A stretch of 64,000 nt of DNA from Phallusia mammillata (GCA_003260075.1 QLIY01000537.1:1-64000), one strand, 5' to 3'; shown: positions 31,351 through 44,000, counted from the first letter of the stretch. Program-made: numbers and translations. Notes: a model not told the origin generated them from the sequence alone.

Positions 31351-32782
31351 ATGTCATCAAATACAAAAGTTCCACATGCATTAAGTAAAGTCCTTATTTT
31401 GTTGTCGTTCTGTGTGGGAATCTACATTTACATCATGGAGTAAGTTTTTTTCATATTTAGTGGAAAAAAGTCGCTCGATTTAAAACTGTTTTTTTGCAGA
31501 CGGGGCATTTTCACTTTTTCAAAGTGCATTAAAACTACGCCGCCTAGTGAAACTTTGGAAGAAAATCAAAGCAACTTGGTCGCTAAGCAACCGGAAGTGT
31601 AAGCACGTGACTATTTTGATGATTTCTATGTTTAAGTCATATTTTCTGTGGTTTCAGGCCGAGTTCTGCGGAAAAGTTTTCGGTTCAATTTTCCGACGAA
31701 ACTTCTCATTATCACAACAGGGGAAGTCCCAGCAAATACGTGCAGGAGCCAAGCGACGAATTTTGCAAAAGTAAGAAAACATCGATTAATCTTTGTAAGT
31801 TTTATGTTAACCGCGTTGTTTTGCAGACGTTGATCTTCTCATAATGATCAAAAGTTCCAGAAATCATTCAAAGCAGCGTGACGTCATCAGGAACACGTGG
31901 GCCAGCGTTCACAACGTTTCAAACAAAACGGTGAGATTTTATCAAATGCTGATTAAAATTTTTTATAAGTTTTCTTTTGTGTTTATTTTTAGATCCGCGC
32001 AATATTTTTGCTCGGAGTTTATAATCCGGATCACCAGAGCGATTCTCTCGCCGCCGAACTTAAAACGCGACAGGATTTGCTGGTCGGGGATTTTGTTGAT
32101 AGTTACGAAAATCTCACGCTTAAATCTTCGATGGGACTCCGCTGGTTTGCTGAGTCATGTAGGTGAGTCAGCACTATTTGTGAAGGGGATTTACATTTGT
32201 GACGAAACATTGGGCGATTGTTGCGTACAGATATCCCACTTACGTCATACTGGGTGATGACGACACAATTATGTCATTGACGCAAATCGGTCGTAGCTAT
32301 CTCATTCGCTCATCAGCCGAAAACGTGTTGCATTGTGGGGATAAAGTAATCAGGAATGCCAGGGTAGGTCTTTCACCTGTCAATCATTTATCCCGTCTCA
32401 CTAACTGACCGGTTACCAGGTGAAACGGAAAGGTCGTTGGAGCATTTCAAGTGACATCTACCCCAACGTAAGGTACCCTCCCTACTGCAACGGGCCATGC
32501 TTCATCATGTCGCGTGACGTCACCGTCGCCATTAGCAACCAACTGATGACGTCACCGATGGACATTACAGTCGACGATGCGTTGCTGACAGGCATTGTAC
32601 GAGATAAAGTACGTCACTGTTGTGTATTGTCACGAAAATTATAGAAATCATACAATCGTCCATTTCAGATCGGTTTGCAATTAGGGACTATCCCGCGGGG
32701 ATTTTGCCGACATCTCACTAATTCTCCACTCATCATTGATAAAATATTAAACGCATGGACGAACTCGAAGCCGGACACGTGA
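31351..32782 (+). CDS. GT31-family beta-1,3-glycosyltransferase
   Basis: Eight exons join in phase: 31351-31439, 31500-31598, 31658-31770, 31827-31930, 31993-32162, 32231-32363, 32420-32608 and 32669-32782, giving 336 residues, a usual length for the B3GALT/B3GNT family. A type II signal anchor lies near residues 14-28 (VLILLSFCVGIYIYI), followed by a short stem. Catalytic-domain landmarks in order are QRDVIRNTWAS, FLLGVY, GDFVDSYENLTLKSSMGLRW, the metal-binding DDD in YVILGDDDT, and YPPYCNGPCFIMS, with ITVDDALLTGI in the place of the usual EDV..G motif. Sequons include NHS, NVS, NKT and NLT. It should act in the Golgi, adding galactose or N-acetylglucosamine in beta-1,3 linkage; donor and acceptor cannot be told from sequence. 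Its 3' end converges with the FN3 gene. Confidence 0.9.
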
Positions 32783-32976
32783 TGGAAAACATAAATCCCC
32801 GAAAAGATAACCTAAGCGACCACTTGGCGGCGGAAGAGAGCATAGATTTGGGAAAAAGGCGGATCGAAGACAGAAAAGGGCGAAATAAATACAAATATTG
32901 TAAGGAACGACAACAAACAATTATCTTCCGCGATGGAACAAACGGAACAGTTCCTTGTTGACATAAAAAATTCATA

Positions 32977-32982
32977 AATAAA
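32977..32982 (+). terminator. Poly(A) signal of the glycosyltransferase
   Basis: AATAAA lies 195 bases after the stop at 32782. It is only 7 bases short of the FN3 gene's stop codon (32990-32992, minus strand), so the two transcripts' 3' ends probably overlap. Confidence 0.6.
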
Positions 32983-32989
32983 AATCATT

Positions 32990-34978
32990 TCACGTCAAAT
33001 TAACTCGAAGTAACGGACTCTCTGGTGACTCCGTGCGGGTGCGCATGTTGTATGTCGTCACTGTGACGTCATAGAAAGGATACGTCAGTCGACGCACGAC
33101 CCTGAAAATAAATCACGTGTAAAAGTTTGCGACAGAAATTCGACATATATTGTTGTACTTACGCTTTATTGTTACGTAACAATCGTATCGACCGGCTGAC
33201 AATCTGAGTTCCAGCTCTGTAGAAACGAAGATTAAATCGAACGAATCGCGAAGCAACACCCGATATTCGAACAGATGACCATTCAAGTGTGACCGTGTTT
33301 GTAGTCGACGCAGTTTTCCGCAAACCGGTGGGTGGCGCTAAAGCGTCAGTTGGACCTTGGAACAAAAATGAGTCGTTAACCCTCGCGTTAGGCGGGAAGC
33401 CCTTAAAACTTCGCGGCGTTTCGATTGAATTGAGTGCGAGAATTATAAGAAAGACACGGCTGGCCAGAATGAACTGGAGCGAAATATAGAAGCTCTCGAG
33501 AAGAAAATTAGTCGAACCAACGGTGCTCCTCTTGATCCAAACGCTCCAGTAAAATTAACGCAATTAATAAGTAGTTTGGATGTACTCGTAGAAAACAAAA
33601 CAAAAGAGGCGATATTTAGAAGTAGGACCTGTTGGGCCGAAAGAGGCGAAAAAACACAAAATATTTTAGAAAAACGTCACGTTAAAAAATAAATAAATCA
33701 ACCGTCTTAAAAGCGGTGACCAGGTCAATACGGACCAAAAATCAATATTATCAGAGCTATCGCGATTTTTTGAAGACCTATACAAAAGACTCTTACTTGG
33801 CACGCCTGAACCTCCCAAAATTAAACGCCTCTGAGACAGAAAAAGAACGAATAGCCAATTTCAAACAACGAAATTAAGTTTGCCATTACCACAACGCCTG
33901 AAAATAAGTCACCGGGCCTCGACAAATTAAACGGAAATAATAGGCAAACATTGCACTTATATTTCGGACACGACCGTTAAGGTGATGAAGCAGGTCGCTC
34001 TTAATACACCTTATTCAATAAGTGGTTCATAACCTTTATTTTTCCTTGCTGCACCCCTTTCAAATCACCAACCAATTTTCGCACCCCCGTTCAAATCACC
34101 AACCAATTTTCGCACCCCTTCCGTTTTTGTATTTATATAGAATAGACCTAACCAAACTTAATCATTCAGCATCGCCGCACCCCCTAGGAACAGTTCTTGC
34201 ACCCCTTGGGGGTACGTGCACCCATGGTTAAGAATCCCTGCCTTATTGGCTCTAAAACGTAAACGAACTAATATAAAATTAAACGGTTTTCACGACCCCA
34301 CTTGGAATTGCAGTCAGAAACAGCTTGCAAAGTTTCAGTTTGTTCATATAAGCGAAACGGAAATAACAAGCTAACATAATACTTACTTTCGAGTGCTCGA
34401 CCGTTAACGCGATAAATTCCTCTTAATATAACGAATTAGTTCCTCTTAATACACCTTATTGACTCTAAAACGTAAACAAACTGAGATAAAATTAAACGGC
34501 TTTCACGATCCAATTTGGAATTGCAGCCAACCGATCTTGCGAAATTTCAGTTTGTTCAGAATATCGAAATGCATTGAACACAAATAATCTTCAGACCTTC
34601 AAAGTAAAGTGGGCTGGCCTTTAGTCCCACGTGTCGCTGCTAGCGTTTTCATTCTCGCCCGTCTTTCTATTAGATTTTCTCACATATCAGGTTCACTCAC
34701 TTTGTGTGACGATTTGAGCGGTCGGTCTGACAAAAACCGGACGCTGTTTTGTTGCAACGACTTGGCGGAAAGAAATCCCCGTTCCCGACGTCACTGGGCT
34801 TGCAGTGATGATGTAATCGGTGTTGGGGGATAGTGACGTAAATGCGACGACTTTGTGTTGAGGTTTGATCAGTTTCAGTTGAAGAACCTGAAATATTTGG
34901 CAATTAAGATTTCTTTCAAGACGCCAAAATCGCTTTTCCTTAGTGACGTCATATTACCCGATTGTTTCCCGGTGTCCT

Positions 34979-35027
<49 letters not shown>

Positions 35028-38000
35028 CTCGAATTTCAGAGTTCCGACGCCTTTCGGGAATTTGTTGATCGCCAGTGACACGTGACTACTGCCTAGTGAT
35101 GTCACAGTGACGTTGATGGTCGATTCTCGGGCCGGGAGCGTTCTCACGATGATTTTCCCAACAACACCAGGTATGACGTCACCGCGCAGAGTGGCCGGTC
35201 TCACTGTGACGTCATAGTTGGTAGAAGGTTCGAGGTGAGAGATGAAAACTGATCTTCCTCCTCTCAGTCCCTCGAACACAGGAGTCGAACTGTCTCCGTC
35301 CAACTTCGTCACAACCAGTTTGAATCTGCGACAATCGATTTTTTACTCACTATTAAGCAGCATTGTGACGTCACAAGTACCTGTGTACGTTCTGGAATCC
35401 GACCCACATGACCTTGAATCCGGTGGAGGTCACGCCGCTAGGTGGGGCAAACGTGGAGAGAATCCTTTCATCGGTGAGCGCGCTCCCTACGTGTATCACA
35501 ACCGGGGATTCCTGCAGTAAAATCATACGCAGTCGTTGCCTTAACAACGGGAGCAGAAGCGACTTCGCTTTCACCACTGTGACGTCATTCATCTGTGACG
35601 TCACGACCACGGATAGCGATTGTGAGAGTCGCTCGCTTAACGAGTTGATCGTATCGTTTGTTGCGTCCCGAGATTCTTTCAGGAGTTTTATTTCGCGAGC
35701 GATTGAAACAATGCTTTCGAACGCGACCCCTTCTGTGGAACGCTTTCTTCGCCCGATCACCTTCTTCGGTCCTCCTAGAATGTGACGTAACAATCTCACT
35801 CTTGTTTATTTTGTTACGTAACAATCACTGTATTTTTTGACGTAATAATTACACCATTCTGCATTTCTGTGTTCACTCACCAGAATTCCTTGTAATGGTC
35901 GATTGGACGGCGTTGCTTATTTGTTGAATGTGTTCTAGAACTCTGGTTCGGAATTCCAGGTCCTCCCCACTTACAAACCCTCCTCTGTTTAGTCGCTCAT
36001 CGTCGCCCTCTCGTGGTGAGCTGAAGTGAAATTTACAGTTGAACGGTTCAGTTTTTCAAGTGTAAAAGGCAACGCTTTGTGTAACATATAAGCGCAGAAT
36101 CAGTCAAATCTGGACCATTCAACCGTTATCCAATGATGTTTTTGCAGGGTTGCCGTCGACATGGACGCCGAAAAAAGGGACAACCGAAAAAATAGATTTT
36201 TTGAACAAATCGTATAAACATACGGGCCTTGACATGCCATGTTTTTTGCCAGGAACAATCTGTTTCAGCAACTCCTTGTTCGTAGAAACTACTTTATGCA
36301 TCTCACAACAGCTCAAGTCTAGGTTTACTTTTACTTGTAGCAGGGATTTGACTTGTAAATGTTGAAAATAAGAGAAAATAAGGATTCAAGTCAAAAACAA
36401 GGACAAATCTTAGAAATAAGGACGGTATGGCAATTCTGTGAATATGGTATTATGCACAAATCTAATTTGATTTCGTTACTGTTTATTTATTCCCGCAATA
36501 AACAAACACCATGCATCCATTGTAGTTGTGTTTAACTTTCAAACTTACTCTGGAATTGTTTGTATTGTTTCCAGGAAAGCTGTAACAACTGATTCGAGAA
36601 TTCCGGTTGTCGGATCGCCCGTTGCCGTGACAATGCTTCGCGCGAACGGAAGAAACGGGGCTAGAATAAAAAATGTTGATATTTCATAAATTAATTCCAT
36701 ATATGAGTGATTTCTGGGCGTATGAGCATCGACCCAGCTTGTTTAGTTTAGCTAATTGTGTTTCTACAATAGCTAGAATGTTTTTATGGATAAGTTTATT
36801 GATACATTGTTTTTGTAACACTTTTGCAATTAAAGATAGGAGATATGTTCTGATAATAACCAATGCTACTTGCACAGGAGTTCACACCACAGATTTGGGA
36901 ATTTCCGATAAGTGGCGCAACGGAGCATTGGCGTTCGTAATGGCAGTTGCGCTGAGTTAGCAACTGTTGCCATCACAAACACAAACGTCTATGCTACGTT
37001 ACGCTACCTATCGGAAATTCCAAAACCTGAGCCGTGAGTTTCTGTGTTAGTAGCTCTACCAATAAATAAGGGGTAAAAGGGGAATTCCCTGGTTCTCACC
37101 TGTTTTCACCGCGACCCAATCCCCAACAGTCAACGTAGTCGAATCGCTGCTAACCGCGTTCACTGTGACGTTATAATCAGTTCCAGCCGCGAGATCCTTC
37201 AATCGGTACTGTGACGTCACAAACATATATATTAGATGTTACGTGCATAATGGTCTGTGACGTCAAAAACAAATTTCGATTGTTACCTCATTTGTTGAAA
37301 TCCCGTTGATTCTGCGCACCATGCTGTTGCCAATAGCAACGACGAGCATGTATGATCTCGCGAACGGGGTCGGTGTCCACGTGACAAGGAATCCTGATGA
37401 CGTAATCTGACTGATCATGATGCCACTTACGTTATTCGCGTTCGGGTAAGCTGTAAGATAAGTTCAAGGTTAAAAACCTTTAAGTAAGCACGTGCTAACA
37501 TAGAAAACATACGAATGGTGACCGGAACAGCGGATGAGGGGGCGGATTCGAAATATCGTCCAATAGAAACAACAGACAACATGTAACGATTTCTGTAGCC
37601 AAGACCCTTTATCACGTATGGTGGTGTTGCGTTGCTGAAATCAACATAAAAATTACAAAATCTTCAAGTAAATATTTCAACCAAATTCTCACTTTTTGTA
37701 TTTTTGTTTTATTTTCTTTTATTATTTTCTAATTTTTTTATATTTTTTTTAATTTTTAGTTCTCACTTGTAAACAAAAATTCTTCCACTTTTGCTGTTTT
37801 GCGCCCTCACGCGGTAACCAATGGCGCGTAACGCCGGCTCCCACGTCACCGTGACGTCATTGGGAGTGACGTGAAGAATTTGGAAATCCCCGGGAACACC
37901 GGGAACCAACCGACCTGCGTAATAATGACGTCAATTGTCTTGTTAATGACGTAACAATGTGGTTGAGTGTGCGTCATAATACCGATTATTGCATCAAGGC

Positions 38001-41000
38001 AATGAATTTATTGCGGTATATGTTTGCAAGATTGATTAGAACTTTTTACATATAAACAAAATATTTATATGCAGGTAAACTTGTGTTAATTCAGCAAACG
38101 TGATTATTTTCGTGTTAGTATAAATTTTCTCATATTAAAGTTTTGAATTATTCTTTTTCTCGTTAAACAACATAGCAGATAATTTATCTTGGTTGGAATT
38201 AGCAGCAAGCATTGTTTCGTCACAATAAACAGCTTTGATTGCACAAGAGAAGAAAAAGTGAAATAATTGCAAATTTACAATTATTTGCAAACGAAAGAGC
38301 CGCCGTTATTCTATAGCTCTCAAACATTTTAATGGCGTGGTTTAAAACCATGACAAGTATACCATGGAATTTAGGCATTTTAATTATCTCGTGAATCCAG
38401 TAATTTGCCAACTTAGCAATGCAGCGAAAGCATTGAGTGATTTGACAGGGAAAGTATAGAGAAGAAGCAAGTAAAGCTATAAGAGAAAACGCAACAAAGC
38501 AATACAAAGCTGAACAATTGATGTCAAATTTGTTTGTTTGTTTTTCAATTTACCTCGTAAAATTTCTCTTTCGGCGCGTTCTGGAATGTTATCATGACGT
38601 AATTATCGATATTATGACGTACACAAACATATCAATGAATCGGTTTTAGAATCGATTACGTCACCAACTCACGTGTTCGGGTTTTAACTACGTCACTTTC
38701 ACGTGACCTGTCTCCTTCGCGTCCCACTGCTACGAATGTGACGTCATAAACGGTGTTTTGTTGCAGCTCGGTGATGAGTGTTGGAGTGAGCGCGCTGACT
38801 TGGCTGCGAGATGTTTCAAATATTTCAGTTGTTTGAGATAAGTATTTCCAGCAAAAATAAATATTTTAGATATAGAGTGAAACTAAAATTTAAATGAAAC
38901 AGGTTTTAAACCGCTTTAACCCCAAAAGTGTGAAATATTTCGAAAATAAGGCGACCCAAAGAAACAGGTGTAAGGCAGCGTTGACGTCACAAGAAAAATC
39001 TAGCCTGCGGTGGGATTCGAACCCACGACAGGAGTCTTTCCGGGACTAGAGCTCTACCAACTAAGTCTCACAGGTTCAATGGTACACCCGCCGAAAGTCG
39101 AATCACAAACATTACTGGGAAACTTTGCTAAACTTTTGGCCTTTAATTAACTCAATTTAAAATAAATATTTTCAACCAATCTTACCCGACGCGTTTGGGA
39201 ATCTGTCTTCGGGTTTTCACCTGGATCTCATAAGACACTGCATGTGGAATCGGCCGTAACGTCACAACGAACGAATCATGCGTCACAGAGCCTATTGTCA
39301 TCAACGGGGTGACCACGTGACGCGGCATCACCGGAGAAGGAAAACCTGGAGACAAAAATGAAATTATTCTGATGGAATTTCACAAATAATAATACGCGCG
39401 TTCTTTCTTGTTGGCAACGGACAATTCTCCGATTGGCCCATAAAGAATCCAATAACACAAGGCTTAGTTTATTTTATGTAACTTTTCATTGTATGTCTGC
39501 GCTCTTACGCGCTTTTCACTGTTCAAGTGTTTATCGCATTTTGTGTTTATATGCGTGTTTATGTTTTTAGTTTGACGGGAATCAATCAGAGCTTTTTAGT
39601 GTTATGCTTGTCATATCAGCCACTGTGTTGTTGTCGCTTGTTTCATCTGCCTTCAACCCGTCCATGAACTTGTTTTTTCCCTCATTTATTTCATATATTG
39701 TGTGATTCAAGAGTTGTAGGTCGGGCCAGGCTTTTAGGGCCCGTGTTCGGGCTTAGGTTTTGTTAAACAAACGGGCTTGACTCTGGCCTCACTTTAATTT
39801 TTTTTTTAGAAAAATTTACCCAACTAAGTAGCTAGTTGCTGGACTTCACCTTATGCCCAACAGCACAAAACGCCATTTTTGATCATATACTCTGCAGTAA
39901 GGCTTCAATGTTTTGGCCTGTCAATCAAACTTTCGGGCCGAAACGGGTTTCTCAAAACCGATTCGGGTTCGGGCCGGGTTTCGGGCCGGGTTTCGGGCTT
40001 CAATTTCGGGCGCGTTTGCAACTCTGGTGCGACTTTCGCCAATAAACAACGACACCGGAGTCACAAATAACAGCTTAACACTTACGAGGAATCACTGTGA
40101 TTGATCGACTTGCTCGAGATTTTTCAAATTTCCCAACTGACGTCACTGTTATGACGTAACTGGCACGATGACGTAAATCGGTGACGTTTGTAGTTGTTCC
40201 CTTCACGTTTCTGGAAACACAAAGAAACATCAACAAACGTATTTAAGGTTCACACAACATCGAGAATACCTGATTGTTTGGACAGAGTCCGTTTCGCTGT
40301 TCAGCACTGTGACGTCATAAGACAAAGCTCGCAAAGCGCGAGACCACACGATGATCACGTGGTTTGATCTGATTCGCGTCGCGCGAAGTCCGGTCGGGAT
40401 TCGGGGAGGAAATGGTTCTGTTGAGAAAGTTGGGGCAATATGGATTTGTTAAATGTGCAACCTGGTGAGGGGGCAGGGGGATGAAAAATATTTGCTGCGA
40501 TTTTTACACACAAAGTTTATGTTTGTTTGTGATACATGGGCATAACTCGATTTGTCGCCAAACAAGTTTGTATTATATATTTTTCTTTTATCTGATTCCA
40601 ACCTATTTCAGTTGAGATCAATTAATTTGTAACTGGGATCAGTCCTTGATCATTGATGCAGACAAGCGATCATGGCACACTCATACAAAAATCACACTAC
40701 TCCAGTCCCATTGAAGGCGCCCCATCCAACCTACTTGTTCGAATTCGCGATGGCGGCGAACTTTCTTCTGTTGTTGCTCCCGAAGCCCCTACAGCTTTCA
40801 TTGTGACGTTATAATGGGTGTCGGCGAACAATAGATCGATTTCCAACGAGGTTTCAGTTTGACCCCTACAAGGTCAACATATGACGTTAGATGACGTAAC
40901 AAACATATACGAACACTGAATCGCGTTCTTACTTGACCGTGTATTCTTTATCCCCTCTGTCGGAACGCAGTATTATGACGTAACTAACGGCGTTTGTGAT

Positions 41001-44000
41001 CTGGGGCCATCTAGCGACGAGACTGGTTTGTGTGGTGTTTTGGATGGTTAATAATGGTTCTCTGGTGGTTGGAAGAACTGGTGCTAGGGAATCTATAAAA
41101 ACAATGATTGATTACTGCCTGTGAACTGTGTGCAGTGGGACCACAAGTCAACAGATGCTTAGTAGAAGAGACGGAGACTTAGTATGAGAGACGAAACAGT
41201 TGCTTATAGCAACAGACTAAAATCTATGACAGGTCTGAAGTCATCCACTGTTACTACCTAAGTAGTTAAGCAATACTTAATTAATAGGCATCATCAGTAT
41301 CCAAACACTAAAGAATCTTGGACAAGTTAAACTATAAACCACTAACAAGCTTTACAAAAATATGCTGAAAGTAAATTTGAATTGGCCGTCTGTTTGCGCA
41401 GTCAAAATACAGCAAAACTCATCTTGTTAGTTCTTTACAGTTTAACTTGTTCAAGGTTCTTTACCGCTGTTTGTTTTTAGATACTAATGATGCCTATTAT
41501 CTAGGTGAAATATATATATCTAAACATAAAAAACGGTGGATGACTTCAAAAAGTCTGTCAGTCTGTTGTCTACGCGACTCTTGTCTCCATCTCTCGAGTC
41601 TCTGGTGATTCGGGATTTATTAGTTCTCACCAGGGTTGCCAGGTAGTGACGATTAGATTCGGACAATATTTGTCTGAAAATCGGACATTTTAGGACAAAA
41701 AAAACTAGAGCGTATAATTGCTAACAAGGCATCAATATCGAGGTGCCAACAGCAATTTTTGTGCGCTTACGTTTCCTACACTCATAAGCGCGAGTTTTAG
41801 AAAAATGCAAAGGGGTTGACGTAAAACATGACAAACTTCCCATGTTTGACAAAAAAACGACATGTTTAAAATAATATTTAGTCGGCAATTGCAAACACGT
41901 TGCTGTAGCGTTTATCATTGGTTTTAGCAACGTTAAAAAATGTTTCGTCAAGTTGCTGCTTCATATCACCAGAGATAACCGTTTATTACAACACATTTGC
42001 ATTGTACACAACAATGGCCAGACATTCACTGGTAGGCAATTATGTGTTTAACGTCATAAACAAGTCACTAACCAAAACAAGTTGCAGTTTTAAGCCACGT
42101 TTTGTCGTTAAAAAGGTTTGCAACCTTCAAAAAATAGGATTTTCGGACATATAGCAAAATTCGGACATATTAGGACAAAAAACTAAATGTCCTAATGATT
42201 TTTAGGCGTCGGACACAGCATGTGAAATTAGGCCAATTTATCGTTTTTTGTCCGAATTTTAGGCCACCTGGCAACCCTGGTTCTCAGTCTGTAGATAATC
42301 GCCTGTTGCATAATTTTACCCGTGACATCACACTTACATGTTTGTTGCGTCAGAGATTGACTTCGTTTACTTTCGAATCCATCTGAGTTTATCGCGGTAA
42401 CTTCGAAAGTATAGTTGACCCCGGGCTTAAGGTCACCGATTATGACGCTGTTTGACGTCACAGTGTGTTTTGTTTCAAATTCAGTTCCGGCCTTGCGTTT
42501 GTCGCTAACTGTACTGATGACGTAAACATGATACGTCTCAGCTCCTGCAATAAGATCCAACAATTCAGCAATACTGTAAATTTTCTCACAATGATAGCAG
42601 TAATATGTGGTGATGTATATTAACATAATTTGTAAATGTTAAATGTTTTACACTAATGGACCCGTATAGGACGTTGAAACGTCGGTACAAAAATACATCA
42701 GCCAGAAGAGTTCTGCAAACTTGATATTATGCCTGGCAGCAATAGCTTATATAAAACGACCAGAGGGGGCGCTACAGCTGGGGTTGGGAATCCCTGGTGT
42801 AACTGGTGATAATCTACATGTGAGATGAAATAAACCATAATTTTGATGAGTTTTTGAGATTTTACTAACACACAAGAATGTGGCATATGACCTAGCGTGT
42901 AACGCCAAATAACTTTTGTCACTTAAGTCAGTGGTCGGCAACCGCCGGTCCGGGGCCCGGGACCGGTCCGCGAGGAGTTCGTTACCGGGCCGTATAATTT
43001 TTCATGTTAAATGCTATAAAACATTTTGTCCATGTATCCCGGGCATGATAAACTAATTTAAGCGTTTTTATAGCTATATATTTGTAGTTTTTTGAAGACC
43101 AGTCCGCGACAAAATTTTAGTTTCAAAACCGGTCCGCTTTGCAAAAAAGGTTGCCGACCCCTGACTTAAGTAACTGGTGATAAAGTAAATGTGAGAAGAA
43201 ATAATACACAATTCACAAGTTTGAAACCTCTAACAGCGTTCCATGATAATCCGATGGCGGTTTCGTTGATTCGTTCGCTCACAAGCTTCGTTGGTGCAGA
43301 AGGGCCTGCAATGATTCATACGTAACAATCACACATGATCACCAGCTCGCAACATGCGTGACAAAGTTCCTTACGTGTTCTGACAAGCAGTGACGTCACT
43401 CTGGTGCTTTTTATGCCTTCATGCGTAACGGAGGTCACGTGTACTTGGTAGAGGGTTCCTGTTTGGATGTTTCCAATTAGCGCTGACGTGGCGTTCGTGT
43501 TCACCACAAACGACTTCCCGCCTCTTTTCTGCTCTGTAACCGTGACGTCATATGACGAAGCACCTACAGAAAGTAAGTATTTCAAAATATAACAATAATT
43601 CTAAACATAACAACTTTAAGTTGCAATAACACACGTTAGCACTTGGTAAAACATTTTACTTTTACAAACGTTGGTGCGTAAACCATTGGTTAAAACAGGT
43701 GACAAATAAAAACCTGCATTATTTGATAACTTATTTATTGAGTTGTTCATTTAAAACAGTGGAAACTTTTTTATTGTCGGGGCCAAATGGTATTTTTTTA
43801 AGTGTGTAGAGAGCCGCAAAACAACGAAACCTTCAGAAAATCACTACAGATTATGACTTTAAAAGCTAAAATAGCAATGTTTGGTGGTTTTCTGAGGTCT
43901 GGTGCGAGCCGCAGAATAAGTAGTTGGGAGCCGCATGCAGCCCCGAAAACCAAGTTTGAGATCCACTGTTTTAAAAGGTACTTTGTCTCATCTTACCTTT

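Larger units (their letters stand above)
32990..36660 (-). other. C-terminal module: non-FN3 region, furin-like site, three FN3 domains
   Basis: Exons, 5' to 3': 36660-36549, 36020-35881, 35774-35381, 35325 to about 35027, 34887-34701, 33355-33163 and 33101-32990. The first three encode about 170 residues without FN3 features. They contain GRRKRST (RRKR at 35740-35751), a candidate furin or proprotein-convertase site. A heptad-like helical stretch follows (EIKLLKESRDATNDTINSL). Next come three FN3 domains; the first has RGD at 35178-35186 in YDVTVRPATLRGDVIPG. The last exon has YDVTVTTYNMRTRTES and then the stop. The join from the exon ending near 35027 to the exon at 34887 is unresolved because of the poly-G run. 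Otherwise phases agree. Confidence 0.75.
37100..41092 (-). other. Five FN3 domains with a shifted internal intron
   Basis: Exons: 41092-40933, 40865-40735, 40417-40270, 40210-40086, 39345-39186, 38803-38673, 37914-37767, 37634-37513, 37450-37287 and 37208-37100. Each domain is two exons, but the first is 148-164 nt and the second 109-131 nt. The internal intron falls after strand C/C', for example after SYDVTVLNSETDSVQTI. It has phase 2 in four domains and phase 0 in the fifth. The introns between domains remain phase 1. The exon 41092-40933 contains a second RGD (40950-40958, RSDRGDKEY) outside the FG loop. Confidence 0.8.

Noticed and set aside
34875-35312. Poly-proline run inside an FN3 protein
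   Set aside because: It depends on the suspect 46-base homopolymer, and the frame does not continue into the next exon, so I do not treat it as real protein sequence.
39004-39074. Functional tRNA-Ser(GGA)
   Set aside because: U33 is missing, the acceptor stem has a mismatch, and the long variable arm required for tRNA-Ser is absent.
40950-40958. Second RGD (RSDRGDKEY) as an integrin site
   Set aside because: It lies between strands C and C' rather than in the FG loop, so there is less reason to think it is exposed or functional.
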